Below are positions 36,839 to 45,299 of a DNA stretch of 64,000 nucleotides, piece after piece; position 1 is the first letter of the stretch, and each line of letters starts with the position of its first letter. The stretch spans positions 2,616,501 to 2,680,500 of the forward strand of contig NZ_JOMG01000002.1 of the NCBI RefSeq assembly GCF_000711225.1. Reading direction: 5' to 3'. A program made the translations under genes and the position numbers. Under the pieces are notes generated by a model, which saw nothing but the letters and a program-made list of their open reading frames with translations, searched no databases and was not told the origin of the DNA. The DNA is from Pelobacter seleniigenes DSM 18267. Its GTDB lineage: Bacteria; Desulfobacterota; Desulfuromonadia; Desulfuromonadales; Geopsychrobacteraceae.

Positions 36839-37243
36839 GGTTGAAGAAGGACAGATGATCGCTGCCTGCCGAAGCTCTTTGAGTGGACGTGGGGGGAGGA
36901 AAGTCCGGGCTCCGCAGGACAGGATGGTTCTTAACGGGAACCGGGGGTGACCCCAGGGAAAGTGCCACAGAGAGAAGACCGTCCGCCTCAGCTCATTGAG
37001 CCGCGGCGGATAAGGGTGAAAGGGTGAGGTAAGAGCTCACCAGATCCGGCGGTGACGTCGGGTGCTCGGTAAACCCCATCCGGAGCAAGACCAAATAGGG
37101 GAACGCTTGAGGGCGGTCCGTTCGAAGTTCCCGGGTCAGGTTGCTTGAGGCCATCGGCGACGGTGGTCCTAGATGAATGATCGTCACTTTTTTTCGGGTA
37201 ACCGGAAAAAAGCACAGAACCCGGCTTACGGCCTTCTTTGACC
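36839..37243 (+). ncRNA. rnpB: RNase P RNA (M1 RNA), bacterial type A
   Basis: The catalytic RNA that matures tRNA 5' ends. Universally conserved parts are present: GAGGAAAGTCCGGGCTCC near 36896, CAGGGAAAGTGCCACAGAGA near 36953 and ACAGAACCCGGCTTAC near 37213. The ends are set by the P1 helix: GGTTGAAGAAGG (36839-36850) pairs with CCTTCTTTGACC (37232-37243), with one mismatch region. The exact ends may be off by a few bases. Confidence 0.95.
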
Positions 37244-37252
37244 AGTTTATTC

Positions 37253-37292
37253 CGGCAGCGTGAAAATCGTTTCATGCTGCCGTTATTTTTTT
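37253..37292 (+). terminator. Intrinsic terminator of rnpB
   Basis: CGGCAGC (37253-37259) with GCTGCCG (37276-37282), extended by TGAAA/TTTCA inside, is followed by TTATTTTTTT. Confidence 0.85.
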
Positions 37293-37417
37293 GAGATTGC
37301 AGCAATGATACTCAAACGTCGGGCCGCTGTAGATTGCCTCACCGGTGGCGCGTGATGTTGAGCGGCCGGTCCGATTTGGGCCGGAAGTTTTTGTTGCAGC
37401 TGACAGGCTTCTTTTTC

Positions 37418-37966
37418 ATGGACAAAACCAGAACATCGCGCTGGCCGCAGATTGTGGCCCGGGTTGCTGCCGAATATCGTACTTTGCCCGATTCCGAAAA
37501 AAACTGGATCGGCGTGCGGCTTGACCGCATTGAGGAGTTGCAGCGGCAGCTGCAGCAGCTGTTTGATGGCGCGGACGGTGTGCAGAGTTGCCGCGATTGC
37601 GCCGGTGAATGCTGCAGTCAAGGGCACAATCATATGACCCTGGTCAACCTGCTTGGATTCATCAGGGAAGATCGTGTGCCACCCACGGCAGACTTTTCCC
37701 AAACTTGCCCTTTTCTCGGGCCAAGCGGCTGTCTATTGGCGGTGGCGCAGCGTCCTTATAACTGCATCAGTTTTGTCTGTGATAGAATTGAGACCGAATT
37801 GTCAGCCGCCGAACTGGAGCGCTTCTATGCTCTGGAAGCGCAACTGCGGGCACTTTATTTTGAATTCGCCCAGCGTTACCTCGGCGCGGCAATGACCGGC
37901 CTGCTGTTGCAGGAGCAGCGGCTGGACGGACGGTCTTTTTTCAGCGTTAAACGGACATCTGCCTGA
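37418..37966 (+). CDS. YkgJ-family cysteine cluster protein
   Basis: 182 residues with the YkgJ/CxxCxxCC type cluster: CRDCAGECC near residue 60, then CPFLGPSGC and a later Cys in YNCISFVC, together likely to bind zinc or an Fe-S cluster. The ATG at 37418 is chosen over one at 37334 because the first 28 codons of the longer version overlap the region just after the rnpB terminator and look non-conserved. The function is unknown. It is followed by the LOG-family gene after 22 bases. Confidence 0.75.
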   Translation: MDKTRTSRWPQIVARVAAEYRTLPDSEKNWIGVRLDRIEELQRQLQQLFDGADGVQSCRDCAGECCSQGHNHMTLVNLLGFIREDRVPPTADFSQTCPFLGPSGCLLAVAQRPYNCISFVCDRIETELSAAELERFYALEAQLRALYFEFAQRYLGAAMTGLLLQEQRLDGRSFFSVKRTSA

Positions 37967-37988
37967 TTTTGAGGCTAAGGAAGCGACC

Positions 37989-39014
37989 ATGGCATTAAGT
38001 TTTTCCCGACACAATGGTGAAATCGATGAGCTCATTGACCTGCTCATGAACAAGTCGGCTGTTCATCACCCTGAAATCATCCGTGAAATAATTATCGGTG
38101 CCCTGAAGGCCGGACAGGAAAACAATTACCTGGCGGATCTCAAGTTGATGCGCACCACCATGAAAGAGATGCGCTATACCAACAAGGTTTTTGGCCCCTA
38201 TCGTCACCACAAGAAAGTGACTGTTTTCGGTAGTGCCAGGACCGGGGTCAATGAACCGATTTATCAAAAGTGTGTCGCCTTTACCCGGCGCCTGGCGGAA
38301 CGGAACTATATGGTGATCACCGGCGGTGGCCCCGGCATCATGCAGGCCGGAAATGAAGGCGCCGGCGCGGAAAATTCCTTCGCCGTGAATATCCGCCTGC
38401 CTTTTGAACAGGACACCAACCCGGTGATGAACAAGGACAAGAAGGTCATTACCTATAAATATTTTTTCAATCGCAAAGTCGCCTTTCTCAAAGAAGCTCA
38501 TGCCGTTGCGTTGTTCCCCGGTGGCTTCGGGACTCTGGATGAAGCCATGGAGATCATGACTTTGATTCAGACCGGCAAGAACCCGCCGATTCCGCTGGTG
38601 ATGATTGATGACGAAAACGGTTACTGGGAAGACTGGCTGGAATTTGTCCGCGGTAGTCTGCTCAAGCGGGGCTTGATCTCCGGTGAGGATTTTGCCCTGT
38701 TTTCCATTACCCGGGATGTCGAAGAGGCGGTGGGGATCATTGATGAATTCTATCGCAACTATCATTCGATGCGGTTTGTCGGCAACAACCTGGTGATCCG
38801 GATGAATAAGTCCCTGGAGCCGGAGCAGCTGCAGATTCTGGCCAGTGAGTTCAGTGAAATTCTGGCCCCGGGCGGCGGCATGCGGCTGACCGATGCGTTG
38901 CCCGAGGAGTATGATGAGCCGGACCTGAAACATCTGTCGCGACTCTGTCTGCAGTTCAACCGGCGCAGTTACGGCTTGCTGAAATCCTTTATCCGCAGAA
39001 TCAATTCATTTTAA
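37989..39014 (+). CDS. LOG-family Rossmann-fold nucleotide-binding protein
   Basis: 341 residues. The core contains the family signatures VFGSARTG, ITGGGPGIMQAGNEGA and PGGFGTLDE, the last holding the catalytic Glu and the phosphoribose loop of the LOG/PpnN nucleosidase group. An N-terminal helical extension of about 70 residues and a C-terminal extension make it longer than the cytokinin-activating LOG proteins (about 200) but shorter than PpnN (454). It probably hydrolyses nucleoside monophosphates to a base and ribose 5-phosphate. AAGGAAG lies just before the ATG. Confidence 0.87.
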   Translation: MALSFSRHNGEIDELIDLLMNKSAVHHPEIIREIIIGALKAGQENNYLADLKLMRTTMKEMRYTNKVFGPYRHHKKVTVFGSARTGVNEPIYQKCVAFTRRLAERNYMVITGGGPGIMQAGNEGAGAENSFAVNIRLPFEQDTNPVMNKDKKVITYKYFFNRKVAFLKEAHAVALFPGGFGTLDEAMEIMTLIQTGKNPPIPLVMIDDENGYWEDWLEFVRGSLLKRGLISGEDFALFSITRDVEEAVGIIDEFYRNYHSMRFVGNNLVIRMNKSLEPEQLQILASEFSEILAPGGGMRLTDALPEEYDEPDLKHLSRLCLQFNRRSYGLLKSFIRRINSF

Positions 39015-39026
39015 GAAGGGGAAGTC

Positions 39027-40142
39027 ATGCACGTTGAAACCGAGCTTCGCTTCAGCCGGATCATCGTTAATTTGTCCCGCCAGGAACTGCGTGCCATGCT
39101 GCAACTGGCGCACTGCCTGTATCGACTCAGCCAGAACCCGGATTATCGGCAACTGGTTTTTCCGGACCTTCCGGAGATCGCTCGGGTTGATCCCGGGCAT
39201 GGTTCGTTAATGATGGGGTATGATTTTCATCTGAGTGAAGATGGACCACGCCTGATCGAGGTCAACACCAATGCCGGCGGTGGCTATATCTCATGGTTAA
39301 GTGAAAAAGCGGCGGTGGCAAGCTCCCCGGGGATCAATTTTGCGCGCTTTGAGGAACGCCTGCGCAGCAGTTTCCTGCAGGAGTGGCATGACTTCAGCGG
39401 CGGCAACAGTCCCTTGGCCACGGTTGCTATTGTTGATGAAGATCCGGAAGAACAGGCGCTGTATGAAGAGATGATCGCTTATCGCGATTGGCTGCAAGGG
39501 CAGGGGATCGCCACTGAGGTGGTGGCCCCGCAACAGTTGCAGGCAACCGCCGCCGGGGTATTTCTGGGCGGCCGCAGAATTGACCTCGTGTACAATCGCC
39601 ATTGCGATTTCTATCTGGAGACCGCGGCCATGGCCGGTCTGAAAGAGGCTTATCTGGGGCGGAGTGTCTGCCTTTCCCCGAATCCTTTCGCCTATGGCCT
39701 GCTCGCAGATAAAAGGCGGATGATCCTGTGGTCTGATGCCCAAGCCCTGCAACCCTTGCAACTGGAACCTAAAGAGCGGGAACTCTTGTTGCAGATGGTT
39801 CCGCAAACCCGGTTGCTGGCTGACTTTGCTACGGATGACGTCTGGGACCAGCGCAAGAACTATATCTTTAAGCCGGTGGCCAGTTTCGGCGCCAAGGGGG
39901 TTCTCATGGGGAAGAGCGTGTCGCGAAAGCGTTTTGCCGAACTCGACCCGCAGGACACCCTGGTCCAGCAGGTGATTCTCCCGGCGATTCAAGAAGGCCC
40001 TGGTGGGGAAGAATACAAAAGCGATATCCGGCTGTATGTTTATCGGGATCGACTGCTGGGAATCGGTGCCCGGCTGTACCAGGGGCAAGTCACCAATTTG
40101 CGGACGGAAGGGGGCGGCTTCGCTCCGGTCCGCCTGCGCTGA
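39027..40142 (+). CDS. ATP-grasp-like protein of unknown function
   Basis: 371 residues. DFHLSEDGPRLIEVNTNAGGG near residue 70 and YIFKPVASFGAKGVLMGK near 285 look like parts of an ATP-grasp ligase active site (E-x-N-x-N and the glycine-rich Lys loop), and LVQQVI followed by KSDIRLYVY near 335 fits the late acidic and basic residues. The order of motifs suggests an atypical or permuted ATP-grasp. AAGGGGAAG precedes the ATG, and the upstream LOG-family gene ends 12 bases before, so they are probably cotranscribed. The substrate is unknown. Confidence 0.6.
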   Translation: MHVETELRFSRIIVNLSRQELRAMLQLAHCLYRLSQNPDYRQLVFPDLPEIARVDPGHGSLMMGYDFHLSEDGPRLIEVNTNAGGGYISWLSEKAAVASSPGINFARFEERLRSSFLQEWHDFSGGNSPLATVAIVDEDPEEQALYEEMIAYRDWLQGQGIATEVVAPQQLQATAAGVFLGGRRIDLVYNRHCDFYLETAAMAGLKEAYLGRSVCLSPNPFAYGLLADKRRMILWSDAQALQPLQLEPKERELLLQMVPQTRLLADFATDDVWDQRKNYIFKPVASFGAKGVLMGKSVSRKRFAELDPQDTLVQQVILPAIQEGPGGEEYKSDIRLYVYRDRLLGIGARLYQGQVTNLRTEGGGFAPVRLR

Positions 40143-40180
40143 TAGGTTTTTCTGGCCGGGGCGGGCCTTTTTCGATGGGC

Positions 40181-40546
40181 TTAGCCGCCGGCTTTTTTGA
40201 CTTTCCAACCGCGTTCCTGAAGCAGGTTCAGCAACAGGTCGCGGTGATCCCCCTGGATCTCAATGATCCCGTTCTTGATGGTGCCGCCGGTACCGCAGCG
40301 TTGCTTGAGGGCCTTGGCCAGTTCTTTCAATTCCTGGTCCGGCAAGGGCACGCCACTGATCAGGGTGACCCCTTTGCCTTTGCGGCCTTTGGTCTCACGT
40401 TGAATGCGGACGATGCCATCGGCTGGCGGAGTGCCACCTGACGGTTTCCCCTTACTGCAGCGGCACTGTTTGATCGGTTGCTGGCAGGATGGACAGACCC
40501 GTCCCGGTTCATCGGAATAGACCAGCCTGCTGTTGTTGTTTGTCAT
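40181..40546 (-). CDS. yciH: YciH/SUI1-family translation factor
   Basis: 121-residue homologue of eukaryotic eIF1. A short N-terminal zinc-binding part (CPSCQQPIKQCRC) precedes the SUI1 domain, with RKGKGVTLISGVPL and a CGTGGTIKNGIIEIQGDHRD motif that corresponds to the ribosomal P-site contact region. The ATG at 40546 follows AGGA at a good distance and gives the usual length; a GTG at 40591 directly after the upstream stop is possible but has no ribosome site. Bacterial members affect start-codon fidelity in vitro and are not essential. Confidence 0.9.
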   Translation of the reverse strand: MTNNNSRLVYSDEPGRVCPSCQQPIKQCRCSKGKPSGGTPPADGIVRIQRETKGRKGKGVTLISGVPLPDQELKELAKALKQRCGTGGTIKNGIIEIQGDHRDLLLNLLQERGWKVKKAGG

Positions 40547-40591
40547 TCTTTTTTCCTGACTGATATTTTCTTGATCGGTTGTGTTTGCCAC

Positions 40592-40789
40592 TTATAGGGA
40601 TTTTTTGAAATGGCATTCGACGCAGATCAATTTGAGCTCATAAAGCCCGTTCTCCCGGTTAAGGACGCTGGTGGTGGTGATATGGTTGCGACAGGTGATT
40701 TTATAACACTCACTGCAAACCAGGCCTTCGCCGATGGTGGAGCGATAGTCGCAAATGTGACACATCCAGGGTGATTTTTCTTCGGCCAT
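40592..40789 (-). CDS. Small zinc-ribbon protein
   Basis: 65 residues with paired cysteines CHIC (10,13), CSEC (25,28), C33 and CVEC (56,59), enough for two zinc sites. The region CSECYKITCRNHITT resembles a zinc-binding treble clef. No family name is recognised. It lies directly upstream of yciH and is probably cotranscribed. Confidence 0.7.
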   Translation of the reverse strand: MAEEKSPWMCHICDYRSTIGEGLVCSECYKITCRNHITTTSVLNRENGLYELKLICVECHFKKSL

Positions 40790-40892
40790 AGTGGTTGATC
40801 CGTAGATGATTTTTCTGCAGCATAGCAGGTTTCCCGTCGCCAGGAAAAGCCTGTTATCGGTGTCGGTCTATTGCGGGGTGGCCCCTTTCGCC

Positions 40893-40932
40893 AAAACGAA
40901 CGGCGCTGCAGAAAACCCTCTACAGCGCCGTT
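40893..40932 (-). terminator. Intrinsic terminator after the flavodiiron gene
   Basis: AACGGCGCTG and CAGCGCCGTT (40899-40908 with 40923-40932) form a 10-base stem, followed on the minus strand by CGTTTTGG. It ends the minus-strand operon that begins at 45010. Confidence 0.7.
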
Positions 40933-40955
40933 TCTAGAATTTTACCTGGATCGAC

Positions 40956-42179
40956 TTAGCGGGCGCAGAACTCCTTGACCTGTTGGGCCAGGGCCTGGCC
41001 CTGCTGCAGCGCCAGCTGCAATTCGGTCTCGGTCGGGGCGCCTTTCCATTCGATGGGGTCGATGAAGTCCCACTTGAGTTTCTCCGTGAGCGCGGTCAGC
41101 TCGCGTTGCGCACCGCCGGACCAGCCTGCGGAACCGAAGCGCAGCACTTTTTTATTCCAGACCTTTTTCCGCCGGAACATATCAATGACCCAAGCCATGG
41201 GCGGGAACATTTCATACTCATAGGTCGGCATCCCAAGGATCAACCCGGAGGATTTCCATGCCGAAGCCAGGATGACCCCGACATGTTCTTCGGGAACCCG
41301 GTGAACATGGACCGGCAGTCCTTCTTTGCGAACCCCCTGGACAATATTGTTGACGAGCTTTTCGGTGTTGCCGTACATGCTCGACCAGATGACCGTGACC
41401 TCCGGCTCGGCCGGGCCGTTGAGATAGCTGGCAAAGCGGCTGTAGGAATCGATGATCGCCCGCGGGTTTTCGCGCCAGATGATGCCGTGGGAGGGGGCGA
41501 TCACCTTGACGTCAAGGTCGGCCAGGCGATTGATCCCTTTGGTGACAAAGGTGGAAAAACTGGCCACGATGTTGGCGTAATAACGCAGCGCTTCATTGAT
41601 AAAGAAATCGTGCTGGGTGGTGGAGAGCTGGTCGTCGAAGTAAACATCGTTCAGGGTGCCGTAAGACCCGAAGGCATCGCAGGAAAACAGGGTGCCGCTG
41701 CTCTGCTCGAAGGTCATCATGGTCTCCGGCCAGTGGATATTGGGGGTCTCATAGAAGGTCAGAATCTTGCCCTGGCCGAGATCGAGGGATTCACCGTCGC
41801 TGATGACATGGACATTCTCTTCGATCCCGCCGAAGGTTTTCAGCAGCGGTGCTGCTTTGGCGGTCAGGTAGATCTGGACGTCAGGATTTTTCCGGTGGAA
41901 TATCGGCAGCCAACTGGTGTGGTCCGGTTCCATGTGATTGATAATCAGATAGTCGATGTCTTTAGGGGCCAGGGAGATCGATTGCAACTCGGCTTCGAAA
42001 TCGGCCGGTTTGCCGTTGACATCTTCAATCAGATCGATCAAGGCAGTTTTGTCACCTTGGACGACATAGGAATTGATGGAAATTCCGTTTGGCATGGGCC
42101 ACATGCCTTCAAAAAGCTGGTAGCTCTCCAGGTTGACCGGTAAACAATGAATTCCTTCGGTAATCTTGACTGCCTTCAT
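40956..42179 (-). CDS. FprA-family A-type flavodiiron protein
   Basis: 407-residue soluble oxygen or NO reductase. The N-terminal metallo-beta-lactamase-like domain has the diiron ligands in HMEPDHTSW plus later His and Asp residues; the C-terminal flavodoxin-like domain (about 255-400) starts with VTVIWSSMYGNTEKL, which contains the FMN phosphate loop. The ATG at 42179 follows GAGGAAT and is where the family begins (MKAVKITEGIHCL). It is the last gene of an operon with two MinD-type Fe-S ATPases and likely protects an anaerobe against oxygen or NO using reduced rubredoxin or a similar donor. Confidence 0.92.
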   Translation of the reverse strand: MKAVKITEGIHCLPVNLESYQLFEGMWPMPNGISINSYVVQGDKTALIDLIEDVNGKPADFEAELQSISLAPKDIDYLIINHMEPDHTSWLPIFHRKNPDVQIYLTAKAAPLLKTFGGIEENVHVISDGESLDLGQGKILTFYETPNIHWPETMMTFEQSSGTLFSCDAFGSYGTLNDVYFDDQLSTTQHDFFINEALRYYANIVASFSTFVTKGINRLADLDVKVIAPSHGIIWRENPRAIIDSYSRFASYLNGPAEPEVTVIWSSMYGNTEKLVNNIVQGVRKEGLPVHVHRVPEEHVGVILASAWKSSGLILGMPTYEYEMFPPMAWVIDMFRRKKVWNKKVLRFGSAGWSGGAQRELTALTEKLKWDFIDPIEWKGAPTETELQLALQQGQALAQQVKEFCAR

Positions 42180-42218
42180 CTGGTGATTCCTCTTTCGTCT
42201 TGTTATCAATTGGTTAGG

Positions 42219-43082
42219 TCAGGGGTCGAACAATAACTGTTTCAGGACCTGGTTGAAAAAATCCTGATAAATTTCCAGATCCGCCAGGGTTTGTAGATTC
42301 TGCAGGGCTGCCGGAATGTCCTTATTAAAGGCAATCCGTCCCACCACTCTGCCGTTAAAATGAGCAGCGGTCTGCACAATATCATAATCGATCTGTTGGC
42401 TGAACCCCGCTTTGTTGATCAGAACATAATGCGGAATGGAAAATTTGTGAATCAATTCCGCCAGCCGCCGATAGTCGGAAAGTCCGGAAAGGCTTTCTTC
42501 GACAACGGCCAGAACCACATCGGTTCCGGTCATGGCCGATATCGCCTGACAACTGGTGCCCGGCGGACCGTCGATGACAATGTAAGGAATATGCTGATCT
42601 TTTGCAACCTCCGCGGCTTTTCGACGAATTTCCGTGATCAGCTTGCCGCTGTTGTCTTCCCCTGGGGTCAGGTCGGCGTGAATCATCGTTCCGTTGGACA
42701 GACTGCTGATGTACCAGCTGCCGCTGTTACGGCGAATCATCATAACGGCCTCAGCCGGACAGACGAAAGCGCAGGCGCCACAGCCTTCACACTCGGCACC
42801 GATCCGATAATGGCCGGCCGGGGTCTGCTGAATGGCGGCAAAATGACAGGCCGCCAGACAGTGGCCGCAGCCGGTGCATTTTTCGTCCTGAATATTAGCA
42901 ATATCCATACCATAATAGGGGAATGTTGCCTGACGCTGGTGGGGCAGCAGGATCGGCAGGTTGGACGCGTTGACATCGGCGTCGACCGCGATCACCGTTT
43001 TCATCATCTTGATCAATGCTGCAGTCATCGAGGTTTTGCCTGCTCCGCCTTTGCCACTGAGAACGGCGATCTGTCGGATCAT
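42219..43082 (-). CDS. MinD-superfamily P-loop ATPase with inserted 2[4Fe-4S] ferredoxin domain (B)
   Basis: 287 residues. The deviant Walker A motif GKGGAGKTS opens the protein, and two Cx2Cx2Cx3C clusters (CTGCGHCLAAC and CEGCGACAFVC) lie at about 68-115. DGPPGTSC and the later conserved VINKAG complete a ParA/MinD-type ATPase. Two adjacent genes encode such proteins and overlap by four bases. Pairs like this usually accompany NifX/NifB-C domain proteins and are thought to move Fe-S or metal clusters or electrons; the role is not established. Confidence 0.88.
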   Translation of the reverse strand: MIRQIAVLSGKGGAGKTSMTAALIKMMKTVIAVDADVNASNLPILLPHQRQATFPYYGMDIANIQDEKCTGCGHCLAACHFAAIQQTPAGHYRIGAECEGCGACAFVCPAEAVMMIRRNSGSWYISSLSNGTMIHADLTPGEDNSGKLITEIRRKAAEVAKDQHIPYIVIDGPPGTSCQAISAMTGTDVVLAVVEESLSGLSDYRRLAELIHKFSIPHYVLINKAGFSQQIDYDIVQTAAHFNGRVVGRIAFNKDIPAALQNLQTLADLEIYQDFFNQVLKQLLFDP

Positions 43083-43909
43083 AGGGAATTCAACTCCGGG
43101 GAGATGGTTACTGCCAGTTGCTGGCGCAGGGCGGGAAACTCACGGCTGAGGATCGCCCCGGCCAGATTGGCCCGGTGATAACGTTCATCCAGGTCAACGA
43201 TCAGCGCCGGTTGCTTGGGGCGGGCTTGGAACATCCGGCTGACCAGCTCATTATCCTGAGCCTTGTTGGCGATGATCAGGTACTTTTTGTTCAGCCGGGC
43301 CAGGATCTGCTCGGTCTGGGCCATGTCATGCATCCCGAAAGGGGTCGGCTCGGCGATCAAAATCACCAGATCAGCGGGTTTGATGGCCGCTACCGCGGCG
43401 CAGGAGTTCCCCGGCGGCCCGTCGATGACGCACAGTGTGGAGCTGTTGAGCCCCTTGGTCATGGTCTCGATCAGGTAGGTTTCCCGGGTCGAGCCGATAG
43501 TCAGATCGCCGATATGAACCCGCTGACCGGTCAGTTTTGACTTGCCGGAACGGATGCGACCGATTTCTATGTCCTGATAGCGGATGGCCTGCTCGGGACA
43601 GGCCAGTTTACAGAGCCCACAACTGTGGCAGAGGGATTCAGTCAGGTAGACGCTATTCAGAATTTTGTAGAGGGCGTGGAACCGGCAGAGCCGGGTACAG
43701 GTGCCGCAGGCGTTACAACGCTCTGCGGCAAAGACCGGAACCGCTTGCAGAACCGATCGGGTCTGTTCAATCTCCGGTTGCAGAAAGTGCTCGGCATTGG
43801 GGGCATCGACGTCAAGATCATAGAATTCGGCCCGGAAGGTTTCTGCAATGGCAACGGCAAGGGAGGTTTTGCCCGCCCCCCCCTTGCCGCTGACGACGCT
43901 AATAACCAC
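43079..43909 (-). CDS. MinD-superfamily P-loop ATPase with inserted 2[4Fe-4S] ferredoxin domain (A)
   Basis: 276 residues, paralogue of the following gene and likely its heterodimer partner. It has GKGGAGKTS at the start, two ferredoxin clusters (CNACGTCTRLC and CHSCGLCKLAC) and DGPPGNSC with conserved VILIAEPTPFG. The GTG start overlaps the stop of the upstream NifX/NifB-C gene by one base (TAGTG). The protein is cytosolic. Same operon as the flavodiiron gene. Confidence 0.88.
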   Translation of the reverse strand: MVISVVSGKGGAGKTSLAVAIAETFRAEFYDLDVDAPNAEHFLQPEIEQTRSVLQAVPVFAAERCNACGTCTRLCRFHALYKILNSVYLTESLCHSCGLCKLACPEQAIRYQDIEIGRIRSGKSKLTGQRVHIGDLTIGSTRETYLIETMTKGLNSSTLCVIDGPPGNSCAAVAAIKPADLVILIAEPTPFGMHDMAQTEQILARLNKKYLIIANKAQDNELVSRMFQARPKQPALIVDLDERYHRANLAGAILSREFPALRQQLAVTISPELNSL

Positions 43910-44652
43910 TAAGCGCCCCCGCCACAGACCTGGTTGGCGTTCAAGGGGCTGAGCTGATTGTCAATGAACATGGCAACCGTTTCCTTGACGGTTTGTCCCT
44001 GTCCCGAATAAACCTCGATTCCGCTTTGTCTGAATCCCTGCAGCGGCCGACCGCCGATCCCGGCAACCACCAGGTTGGCAACGTGGTTCCCCTTGAGCAG
44101 CATCACCGGGGCGAAACAGCCGCCCTGGATATGACCGCCGTTTTTCAGTGAGGTCACCTGCTGGATCTGGTTGTCCTTGATGTCGACCAGCACATAATAA
44201 TTGCATTTGCCGAAATGGCCGGAGCGCTGGGCTTCGAGGCCGTCACCGGAATCCGCCGGAACGGCCAGGCGGATGGCGCCGTTTTCCGGGGGCGCAACAG
44301 TTTCGGCCTGACCGCCGGCGGACTGTTGCGCATCATCATCGACGGAGAGTGCATCAAGCACCTGCTCAACGGTGCCGGAGGTGTTTTCATGATAAGTGAT
44401 ACCGGCTTTTTTCAGGACTTCGGCCGCTTTCGGGCCGACCGTGCCGGTGTAGAGAATATCGACCTTGTATTCAGCCATCAGCTGGGCAGCGCTGGTGCCC
44501 GCCCCGTTGGCTGCATTGAGACCCTCGGTGTTTTCATGGGCGTAAACTTCGCCACTGAGGCTGTTGGCGATCATGAACCAGGCAGCGCGCCCGAAGCGGG
44601 GATCGATTTCCGACTGCAGGGTCCGGCCTTTTGCCGTAATTGCAATAATCAT
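43909..44652 (-). CDS. Tandem NifX/NifB-C-type (dinitrogenase cofactor-like) domain protein
   Basis: 247 residues with two copies of the domain found in NifX, NafY and the NifB C terminus. Domain 1 (about 1-105) begins MIIAITAKGRTLQSEIDPRFGRA; domain 2 (about 130-235) has VPADSGDGLEAQRSGHFGKC and ends in a GGRPLQGF-type motif; the linker is Ala/Gln rich. Single-domain relatives are small Fe- or Mo-cofactor-binding proteins. The ATG at 44652 follows AAGGAGC. Association with MinD/Fe-S ATPases and DUF5320 is common outside nif clusters, so it need not serve nitrogenase. Confidence 0.85.
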   Translation of the reverse strand: MIIAITAKGRTLQSEIDPRFGRAAWFMIANSLSGEVYAHENTEGLNAANGAGTSAAQLMAEYKVDILYTGTVGPKAAEVLKKAGITYHENTSGTVEQVLDALSVDDDAQQSAGGQAETVAPPENGAIRLAVPADSGDGLEAQRSGHFGKCNYYVLVDIKDNQIQQVTSLKNGGHIQGGCFAPVMLLKGNHVANLVVAGIGGRPLQGFRQSGIEVYSGQGQTVKETVAMFIDNQLSPLNANQVCGGGA

Positions 44653-44767
44653 AGTTTGTCTTGCTCCTTGTTGGTTTGCAGCCCGTCGTCCTTTGCCTGT
44701 GGCAGAAAAAGCAAACGCACTTCTGGACACATGGGGAAACTTTCGGACTTTGTTGATGTTATTGCGG

Positions 44768-45010
44768 TCAATCGACCAGTCTGAACCGTCCGGGATTTTG
44801 CGGTTGACCTGCGGCTGGTGTGCTGAATCCTGGACGCGCACCTTTGCCCAAGCCTAAACCGGCGGTATTGAGCCTCCGCCCTTGGCCTTTTCCCTGGCCC
44901 CAGCCGGTTCCGCAGGTGTAACCCTGGTGCTGGATGTTACGACCGTTTGCGCAGCGTTGTCCCATTCTGGTGCCAAGACCCAAGGGACCAGTTCCATCTT
45001 TTCTCGGCAT
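44768..45010 (-). CDS. DUF5320-family small protein
   Basis: 80 residues, rich in Gly and Arg. The start MPRKDGTGPLGLGTRMGQR matches the DUF5320 family (consensus MPGxDGTGPxGxGPMTGxxxG). GGAGACAG lies seven bases before the ATG. Members are found beside NifX-like and MinD/Fe-S genes in anaerobes; the function is unknown. It is the first gene of the operon behind the palindrome-flanked promoter at 45070-45141. Confidence 0.82.
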   Translation of the reverse strand: MPRKDGTGPLGLGTRMGQRCANGRNIQHQGYTCGTGWGQGKGQGRRLNTAGLGLGKGARPGFSTPAAGQPQNPGRFRLVD

Positions 45011-45069
45011 GATCTGTCTCCTTTCATGGGTTGAGAGTTTGTTAGTTGAGAGAGCTTGATTGGTTGATC

Positions 45070-45087
45070 TTTGTGCATATGCACAAA
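45070..45087. promoter_or_regulatory. Operator-like perfect 18-bp palindrome downstream of the -10 box
   Basis: TTTGTGCATATGCACAAA is a perfect palindrome that overlaps the expected transcription start of the DUF5320-NifX-MinD-flavodiiron operon. A degenerate copy lies at 45128-45141, 12 of 14 central bases identical, just upstream of the -35 box. Two sites around a promoter suggest a dimeric repressor, possibly with looping or cooperative binding. Confidence 0.6.
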
Positions 45088-45090
45088 AAG

Positions 45091-45119
45091 AGACTAGTCC
45101 TGTTGAGAAAAGTTGTCAA
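45091..45119 (-). promoter_or_regulatory. Sigma-70 promoter of the DUF5320-flavodiiron operon
   Basis: On the minus strand TTGACA (45119-45114) and TAGTCT (45096-45091) are separated by 17 bases. The palindrome at 45070 follows the -10 box at once. Confidence 0.65.
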
Positions 45120-45127
45120 TGGGGAAA

Positions 45128-45141
45128 TGTGTATATGCTCA
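45128..45141. promoter_or_regulatory. Second, degenerate operator half-match
   Basis: TGTGTATATGCTCA matches 12 of 14 bases of the perfect palindrome at 45072-45085. It lies about eight bases upstream of the -35 box. Confidence 0.5.
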
Positions 45142-45299
45142 AAAAAAAGAAGGGCGGCTGTCGGGTCGGGACCTGACGGTTTCTGGCGTTGATTAACGGT
45201 CAGGTTTGGTTTGGCAGCAATGTCCAAATCCCCCTTAATCCCCCTTTGCTAAAGGGGGAACGTCAGTAGGCATGTCCCCTTTATTGACGGGAGTGAATA

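Noticed and set aside
40983-42143. Long plus-strand open frame of 386 codons
   Set aside because: It lies opposite the flavodiiron gene, whose motifs and ribosome site are clear; the plus-strand translation has no family features.
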